This document shows positions 59,781 to 64,000 of a stretch of 64,000 nucleotides of DNA, in pieces. The notes under the pieces are model-generated. The model made no database searches. It saw nothing but the letters and a program-made list of their open reading frames with translations, and was not told the DNA's origin. The stretch is taken from the NCBI GenBank assembly GCA_041576015.1, contig JBFGLT010000001.1, positions 1 through 64,000 of the forward strand. The letters are read 5' to 3'. Both the position numbers and the translations under genes were made by a program. Each line of letters opens with the position of its first letter. The stretch's first letter is position 1. The stretch is from JABDIY01 sp041576015. Its GTDB lineage: Bacteria > Actinomycetota > Acidimicrobiia > Acidimicrobiales > SZUA-35.

Positions 59781-59825
59781 CCCACTTGTCCCCACCGTAA
59801 CCCACTACGCCCCACTTGTCCACAC
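59781..59825 (-). promoter_or_regulatory. MraZ operator, five 10-bp-spaced GTGGG boxes
   Basis: On the minus strand GTGGG occurs at 59815-59811, 59805-59801, 59795-59791 and 59785-59781, and a variant GTGTG at 59825-59821, with exactly 10-bp period. This matches the direct TGGG repeats at helical spacing bound by MraZ. A TACGGT -10-like sequence (59799-59794) lies among the boxes, so bound MraZ would block the promoter. Confidence 0.8.
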
Positions 59826-59874
59826 TTGGATCGGAAAATGGCGGACACCAACGCAGCGTTGCGACACTGGTGGT

Positions 59875-60543
59875 GTGCTACCGGGGAGAGGGCCGTGGTG
59901 GGAGGTCGTGACCACGCGCGGGACGGCGGCTTCGCTCCACGAACGGGCGCTTCCCGACCCCCCGAGACGATCGGCCTGGGTCCACGCCGTCACCGGTCCG
60001 GCGCTCGTGCTCGGATCCTCCCAGTCCGAACGCCAGGTGTCGACGTTCGATGTACGGCGTGACGGCATCGAGGTCTGCCGGCGACGCAGCGGTGGCGGTG
60101 CGGTCCTGGTGTCCCCCGGCGACACCTGGATCGACGTGCTCGTCGGACGGGACGATCCGCTCTGGAGCGACGATGTGACGGTCGCGTTCGGGTGGCTCGG
60201 TCAGGTCTGGCAGCGGACCCTCGCTGCGGTCGGAATCGACGAGACCATCGTGCACTCGGGTCCGCTCCGGAACCGGCGGGCCGGCGGGGTGGTGTGTTTC
60301 GCCGGCACCGGTCCCGGCGAGGTCGTCGGTCCGGATCAGACGAAGCTGGTCGGGATGTCGCAGCGACGGACTCGCTCGATCGCTCGCTTCCAGACCATGG
60401 CTCCCTCGCGGCAGCCGCTGGCGGACACCCTGCGCTACCTCGAACCGGCGGCCGTCTCGGGGATCGACCCGGACACCGAGGTCGGCGTCACCGTCGATGC
60501 GGCTGTTTTGACCACCGCCTTTCTCGCCGAGCTCCACCGCTGA
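59875..60543 (+). CDS. lipoate/biotin protein ligase-like protein (BPL_LplA_LipB family)
   Basis: A 222-residue protein of the lipoate-protein ligase A type. It shows RRRSGGGAVLVSPGDTWIDVLV, the family acyl-adenylate loop, and KLVGMSQRRTR with the catalytic Lys and RR of the binding loop. No small accessory C-terminal domain is present, so it may need a partner or have another role. GTG 59875 is taken as start. It diverges from mraZ across the operator. Confidence 0.8.
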   Translation: MLPGRGPWWEVVTTRGTAASLHERALPDPPRRSAWVHAVTGPALVLGSSQSERQVSTFDVRRDGIEVCRRRSGGGAVLVSPGDTWIDVLVGRDDPLWSDDVTVAFGWLGQVWQRTLAAVGIDETIVHSGPLRNRRAGGVVCFAGTGPGEVVGPDQTKLVGMSQRRTRSIARFQTMAPSRQPLADTLRYLEPAAVSGIDPDTEVGVTVDAAVLTTAFLAELHR

Positions 60544-60588
60544 CCGGCACAACAGGCCACCGACTTCTGCGAACTTGACCGCGCGGTC

Positions 60589-60594
60589 TAGTCT
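60589..60594 (+). promoter_or_regulatory. -10 box for leaderless acyl-CoA dehydrogenase gene (TAGTCT)
   Basis: TAGTCT is followed by 6 nt and ATG 60601. A TTGACC at 60575-60580 is only 8 bp away and is unlikely to be a -35. Confidence 0.5.
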
Positions 60595-60600
60595 TGGGTC

Positions 60601-61848
60601 ATGCAGCCGACCTATCCACCCGAAGCCGCCGTGTTCCGCGAAAAGGTCCAGGCGTTTCTCGCCGAACACCTCCCGACCGGCTGGGAAGGGATCGGGGCAC
60701 TTACCGAGGACGAGGCGACGGCCTTCAGCCTCGAGTGGCGGGAGACCCTGCGGGATCACCAGTTCCTGGCGCCCACCTGGCCAACCGAGTACGGCGGCGC
60801 CGGTTTGACCGCCCTGGAGTCGGTGATCCTGGCCGAGGAGTTCTCCAAGGCCGGAGTCCCGACGGGGGGTCCCAACGACGTCTTCGGCATTCAGATGGTC
60901 GGCAACACGATCCTCGAGTGGGGCACCGAGGAGCAGAAGCACTACTTCTTGCCCCGGATCATCGGCGGCGAGGACCTCTGGTGCCAGGGGTACTCGGAGC
61001 CCAATGCCGGATCCGATCTCGGCAACCTCGGCTGCCGGGCGATGCTCGACGGTGACGAGTGGCTGATCAACGGTCAGAAGATCTGGACCTCGGCCGGTCA
61101 CCTCGCCAACATGATCTTCGTCCTGGCCCGTACCGACACCGAGGCGGCCAAGCATCGCGGCATCACCTTCTTGTTGGTACCGATGGACCAACCCGGTGTC
61201 GAGGTCCGCCCGATCCGGATGATCTCCGGGCAGGCCGAGGTCAACGAGGTGTTCTTCTCCGATGCGCGCTGCCCGGCCGCCAACGTGGTCGGCGAGGTCA
61301 ACGGCGGCTGGGGCGTCGCGATGACGCTGCTCGGCTACGAGCGGGGCGAGGCGGCGGCGACCACCCCGGTGGCGTTTCGGATCGAACTTGACCGTCTCCT
61401 CGAGCTGGCGCGCACCAGGGGCCGGGCCGACGAGCCGGCGATCCGGCAGCGGCTGGCATGGTGTCACTCCAAGGTCGAGATCATGCGGTATCTCGGCATG
61501 CGCACCCTGACCGACTTCCTCAGCGGCGCCCACCCCGGGCCGGAGGGATCGATCTTCAAGCTGTATTGGAGCGAGTACCACCGCACGGTCACAGAACTGG
61601 CGCTCGACATCCTGGGGGCCGATGCCCTCTCGATCGAGGGCAAGTTGCCCTCTTCGGCGTTCTCGACCGACACACCCGGCGCACCGAACGAGTCCGGGTC
61701 ATGGATCGGTACCTTCTTGAACGCTCGAGCGGGAACGATCTACGCCGGCACGTCGGAGATCCAGCGAAACATCCTGGGCGAGATGGTCCTCGGACTTCCC
61801 AAGGAACCCCGGTCGGACCGCGGTCCGTGGTCGGCGATCCCCAGGTAG
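60601..61848 (+). CDS. acyl-CoA dehydrogenase
   Basis: A 415-residue FAD-dependent acyl-CoA dehydrogenase that makes the first double bond in beta-oxidation. It has APTWPTEYGGAGLTALE, CQGYSEPNAGSDLGNL, GQKIWTSAGHLANMIFVLARTD and the C-terminal RAGTIYAGTSEIQRNILGEMVLGLP. The substrate class (straight-chain, branched or sterol side chain) is not determined. ATG 60601 has a TAGTCT box 6 nt upstream. A small unknown gene follows 4 nt after the stop. Confidence 0.9.
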   Translation: MQPTYPPEAAVFREKVQAFLAEHLPTGWEGIGALTEDEATAFSLEWRETLRDHQFLAPTWPTEYGGAGLTALESVILAEEFSKAGVPTGGPNDVFGIQMVGNTILEWGTEEQKHYFLPRIIGGEDLWCQGYSEPNAGSDLGNLGCRAMLDGDEWLINGQKIWTSAGHLANMIFVLARTDTEAAKHRGITFLLVPMDQPGVEVRPIRMISGQAEVNEVFFSDARCPAANVVGEVNGGWGVAMTLLGYERGEAAATTPVAFRIELDRLLELARTRGRADEPAIRQRLAWCHSKVEIMRYLGMRTLTDFLSGAHPGPEGSIFKLYWSEYHRTVTELALDILGADALSIEGKLPSSAFSTDTPGAPNESGSWIGTFLNARAGTIYAGTSEIQRNILGEMVLGLPKEPRSDRGPWSAIPR

Positions 61849-61852
61849 GGCG

Positions 61853-62110
61853 ATGCTCCTCACGCCGAGCATGGTGCTCGCCGTCGCCCGTCGACCCCAC
61901 CTGTGGTCGACAGCGGCTCGCGCCTACCGATCGATGGTCCCCGATCGGTGGTGGTCCCGGCGGCCGTACCTGCCGGTCCCCGACCGCGACTGGATGCGCT
62001 TCCGCCTCGTGACCGCCTACGGCGGGACCGGCGACGCCCCGCCGGGGTCTGAGGACGACCTCCTAGCATGGCTGGCGTGGATGCAGGACACCTCGTTCAC
62101 GCTCCGGTGA
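61853..62110 (+). CDS. conserved-looking small protein of unknown function (85 aa)
   Basis: I do not recognise the protein. It is basic and Trp/Arg-rich (RSMVPDRWWSRRPYLPVPDRDWMRFRLVTAYGGTG) with good coding bias and sits 4 nt behind the dehydrogenase stop and 4 nt before the methyltransferase gene, so it is almost surely translated from one transcript. No signal peptide or membrane helix is clear. A product tied to the dehydrogenase is possible but unsupported. Confidence 0.65.
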   Translation: MLLTPSMVLAVARRPHLWSTAARAYRSMVPDRWWSRRPYLPVPDRDWMRFRLVTAYGGTGDAPPGSEDDLLAWLAWMQDTSFTLR

Positions 62111-62114
62111 GCGA

Positions 62115-62663
62115 ATGAGCGCCGATGATCGGCGCCACTGGGACGCCCGGCATGCGGCGGCCGCCGATCTCGCCTGGCCGAACCCGTCGGCTCCGAGGGA
62201 GCTGGCCGACCGGGAGGATCTGTTCCCGTGCCACGGGTTCGCCATCGAGCTGGCGTGCGGACGGGGTGGTGCATCGGTATGGCTGGCGCTGCGCGGTATG
62301 CAGGTGTTCGGCGTCGACGTGTCGCCGGTGGCGATCGAGGCGGCGGTCCAACTCGCCGAGGAGTACGAGGTCGGTTATCGGTGCCGGTTCGAAGTCGTCG
62401 ACCTCGACGCCGGCCTGCCCGACACGCCGAAAGCCGATCTCGTCCTCAGCCACATGTTCCGCGACCCGCAGCTGGACGCTGCCCTCGTCGAGCGCCTCAA
62501 ACCCAACGCCGTCCTGGCCGTCGCCTGCCTGAGCGAGGTGGATCACGGGCCCGGCCGGTACCGGGCACCGGCAGGTGATCTGCGACGCGCCTTCGCGACG
62601 CTGGACATCCTCGACTTCGCCGAGGGGGACGGGCAGGCCCGCATCATCGCCCGCCGGTCGTAA
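62115..62663 (+). CDS. class I SAM-dependent methyltransferase
   Basis: A 182-residue methyltransferase with AIELACGRGGASVWLALRGMQVFGVDVSPVAIEAA as motif I and II and FEVVDLDAGLPDTPKADLVLSHMFRD as the later motifs. It resembles TehB/thiopurine-type small-molecule methyltransferases; the substrate is unknown. It is the third gene of the operon starting at 60601. Confidence 0.82.
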   Translation: MSADDRRHWDARHAAAADLAWPNPSAPRELADREDLFPCHGFAIELACGRGGASVWLALRGMQVFGVDVSPVAIEAAVQLAEEYEVGYRCRFEVVDLDAGLPDTPKADLVLSHMFRDPQLDAALVERLKPNAVLAVACLSEVDHGPGRYRAPAGDLRRAFATLDILDFAEGDGQARIIARRS

Positions 62664-62671
62664 CCGGGAGG

Positions 62672-63574
62672 TCAGAACGCCCTGGGCAGCCGGCCCAGGT
62701 GACGCAGCACGACGGCGGCGGCACCGACCAGAGGCCCGTCGTCCCCGAGTCCGGCCGGCAGGATTCGGGCACCACGGCTGTAATCGAGCGTGCAGAGCCG
62801 GTCGATCTCGGCCTGGGCCGAGCTGAAGAACGGTTCGCCGTAGCCGAGGGCGACCGAACCGGCCACGACGGCCAGCCGCAGATCGAGCAGGTTGGCGACC
62901 GACGCCACCGCCCGTCCCACCAGCACACCGGTGCGGCGAATCTCGACGGTGCTGGCGTTGACGGCCGGGCTGCCGATTCGGGAGGCGATACCGACTCCGG
63001 AGGCCTCGGACTCGAGCAGACCGGGGACATGATTCGGCGGAGCGTCCGATGTGTCGCCACAGACGAACACGTGACCGATGTGCCCGGCGTTGCCGGTGGC
63101 GCCGTCGAGGAGGCGGCCATTGAGCACGATGCCACCGCCCACCCCCGTGCTCACGACCATGGCGACGTAGCTGTCGAACCCGATCGCAGCGCCCCGCCAG
63201 CCCTCGGCCAAGGCCAGTGCCTTCGCGTCGTTGTCGACTGCGACGGTGAGGCCGGTGTGCCTGGTGAGTCGCTCCACCAGCGGAAACCGCCGCCAGGCCG
63301 GAATGTTGACAGGCGATACATGGACGCGCCCGCGATCCATCGGGCCGGCACAGCCGACGCCGAGACCCTGGAAGCGCTCGAATGGCCGCAAGCGGTCGAG
63401 GAGCTCGGTGACAGCGAGGAACACTTCGTCGGGTTCGGAGGTCGGGGGAGTCGTCGCCAGCACTCGCCGCTGGACACGGCCTGCGGCGGAGACCTCGGCC
63501 GCCGCCAGCTTGGTGGCGCCCACATCGAGGGCCAGGAGAGGTGACTCCTGGGGCGGTTCGACATCGGCGAGCAT
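62672..63574 (-). CDS. ROK family protein (sugar kinase-like), zinc motif degenerate
   Basis: A 300-residue ROK protein: LLALDVGATKLAAAEVSAAG is the ATP phosphate-1 loop, GVGCAGPMDRGRV and DNDAKALALAEGWRGAA hold the sugar-binding region with catalytic Asp (DND), and VSTGVGGGIVLNG is phosphate 2. The ROK zinc motif CxCGxxGCxE is absent: VFVCGDTSDAPPNHVPGLLES stands in its place. It lacks a helix-turn-helix, so it is a kinase-like rather than a regulator form. ATG 63574 has TAACTT 7 nt upstream, divergent from moxR. Confidence 0.82.
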   Translation of the reverse strand: MLADVEPPQESPLLALDVGATKLAAAEVSAAGRVQRRVLATTPPTSEPDEVFLAVTELLDRLRPFERFQGLGVGCAGPMDRGRVHVSPVNIPAWRRFPLVERLTRHTGLTVAVDNDAKALALAEGWRGAAIGFDSYVAMVVSTGVGGGIVLNGRLLDGATGNAGHIGHVFVCGDTSDAPPNHVPGLLESEASGVGIASRIGSPAVNASTVEIRRTGVLVGRAVASVANLLDLRLAVVAGSVALGYGEPFFSSAQAEIDRLCTLDYSRGARILPAGLGDDGPLVGAAAVVLRHLGRLPRAF

Positions 63575-63581
63575 GGTCGCC

Positions 63582-63587
63582 AAGTTA
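63582..63587 (-). promoter_or_regulatory. -10 box for near-leaderless ROK gene (TAACTT)
   Basis: TAACTT at 63587-63582 is followed by 7 nt and ATG 63574. Confidence 0.45.
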
Positions 63588-63636
63588 GTCTCTCCGCTAC
63601 CCTGAGCCGGCGAGCGGCGGCAGCCGGAAGGAACCC

Positions 63637-64000
63637 ATGACCACCACATCGGCATCTCAAGAAGCGGCCCTCTCGTCGGTGCGGACGCCGCGGGTCCTGC
63701 CCGCTCTCGACGAAAGCGCCCTGGGCAGGTTCGTCGCCGCCTTCGATGCCATCGCTGCCAACATCGAGCTGGTCGTCCAGGGAAAGCCCATCGTGGTCCG
63801 CCAGGCGCTGCTGTGCCTGCTGGCCGAGGGACACCTCCTCGTCGAGGACGTTCCCGGCGTCGGAAAGACGACGGTCGCCAAGGCTCTCGCCCAGTCGATC
63901 GAGGCGGCCTGGGGGCGGATCCAGTTCACCCCCGACCTGTTGCCGGCCGACGTGATGGGCATCAGCGTGTGGAACCGTGACGCCAACGATTTCCAGTTCC
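63637..64000 (+). CDS. MoxR-type AAA ATPase (partial, C-terminus beyond window)
   Basis: The first 121 codons of a MoxR (AAA_3) ATPase, a chaperone-like protein that usually activates metal-dependent or von Willebrand domain partners. The Walker A region is VEDVPGVGKTTVAKALAQ and the next segment IQFTPDLLPADVMGISVWN is typical. ATG 63637 has GGAAGGAA upstream. The Walker B and sensors lie outside the window. Confidence 0.9.
   Translation, partial: MTTTSASQEAALSSVRTPRVLPALDESALGRFVAAFDAIAANIELVVQGKPIVVRQALLCLLAEGHLLVEDVPGVGKTTVAKALAQSIEAAWGRIQFTPDLLPADVMGISVWNRDANDFQF

Noticed and set aside
59200..59823. Alternative minus-strand frame over mraZ
   Set aside because: It lies in another frame over the MraZ operator and mraZ itself, and has no recognisable product.
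59781..59825. CRISPR-like array
   Set aside because: Repeats are 5 bp with 5-bp gaps and match MraZ boxes; no spacers or cas genes exist here.
1..64000. tRNA, rRNA, insertion sequences, phage or attachment sites
   Set aside because: I scanned the gaps by eye for clover-leaf T-arms, terminal inverted repeats and integrase-like proteins and saw none. A tool search could still find weak cases.

Overview
The window is high-GC (visibly well over 60 percent) bacterial chromosome, gene-dense and on both strands, with no rRNA, tRNA, CRISPR array, insertion sequence or phage gene that I can see. It reads as an actinobacterium. The support is a mycothiol synthase (MshD), a Bpa/PafE-type proteasome activator ending in a Tyr-containing C-terminal motif, an FtsZ-PgeF-YggS-SepF-YggT-DivIVA block without FtsA, and many start codons lying 6-7 nt behind a lone TANNNT box (leaderless transcription). 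A deep-branching class such as Acidimicrobiia is my guess; that level is inference only.

Region 1 (1-5.6 kb), metabolism and RNA modification: hisB and the start of hisH run leftward. A 61-codon unknown gene and hisD diverge from one palindromic -10 box. mshD and rlmN follow hisD, then a small membrane protein and a menaquinone-type methyltransferase gene on the other strand.

Region 2 (5.7-26.9 kb), a cell-surface glycan locus: it holds a polyprenol-phosphate sugar transferase (GT2-GtrA), a tyrosine phosphatase, an initiating sugar-phosphate transferase, two further GT2 and two GT4 enzymes, an O-antigen ligase/polymerase-like protein, a Wzc-like chain-length kinase, a Tat-type beta-helix lipoprotein, a Wzx-like flippase, a WecG/TagA/CpsF enzyme and nucleotide-sugar genes (RfbC-like, RfbF, GDP-fucose synthase-like, SDRs, a UDP-galactopyranose-mutase-like flavoprotein). 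A promoter followed by a strong intrinsic terminator precedes its first gene, which suggests controlled read-through.

Region 3 (27-38 kb), mixed housekeeping: dnaE, a nucleotide-sugar dehydrogenase, bpa, a phosphodiesterase-like protein, an Rrf2 regulator, a patatin, a nitroreductase, rluD, lspA and a DksA-like protein with a histone-H1-like tail.

Region 4 (38-59.9 kb), ileS and the division/cell-wall cluster: eukaryote-like ileS on the plus strand, then on the minus strand (in transcription order) mraZ, rsmH, ftsL, ftsI, murE, mraY, ftsW, murG, murC, murB, ftsQ, ftsZ, pgeF, yggS, sepF, yggT, divIVA. murD, murF and ftsA are absent from this otherwise complete cluster. Five 10-bp-spaced MraZ boxes precede mraZ, and the mraZ-rsmH gap encodes a strand-specific 20-bp RNA helix that is a candidate for the actinobacterial mraW RNA motif.

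Region 5 (59.9-64 kb): a lipoate-ligase-like protein, an acyl-CoA dehydrogenase, a small unknown, a methyltransferase, a ROK-family protein and the start of a MoxR-type ATPase cut by the window edge.

As I recall it, unverified, a his - dnaE - rluD/lspA/dksA-like/ileS/divIVA ... ftsZ order is ancestral in Actinobacteria such as Streptomyces. The glycan locus then looks like an insertion into that backbone.
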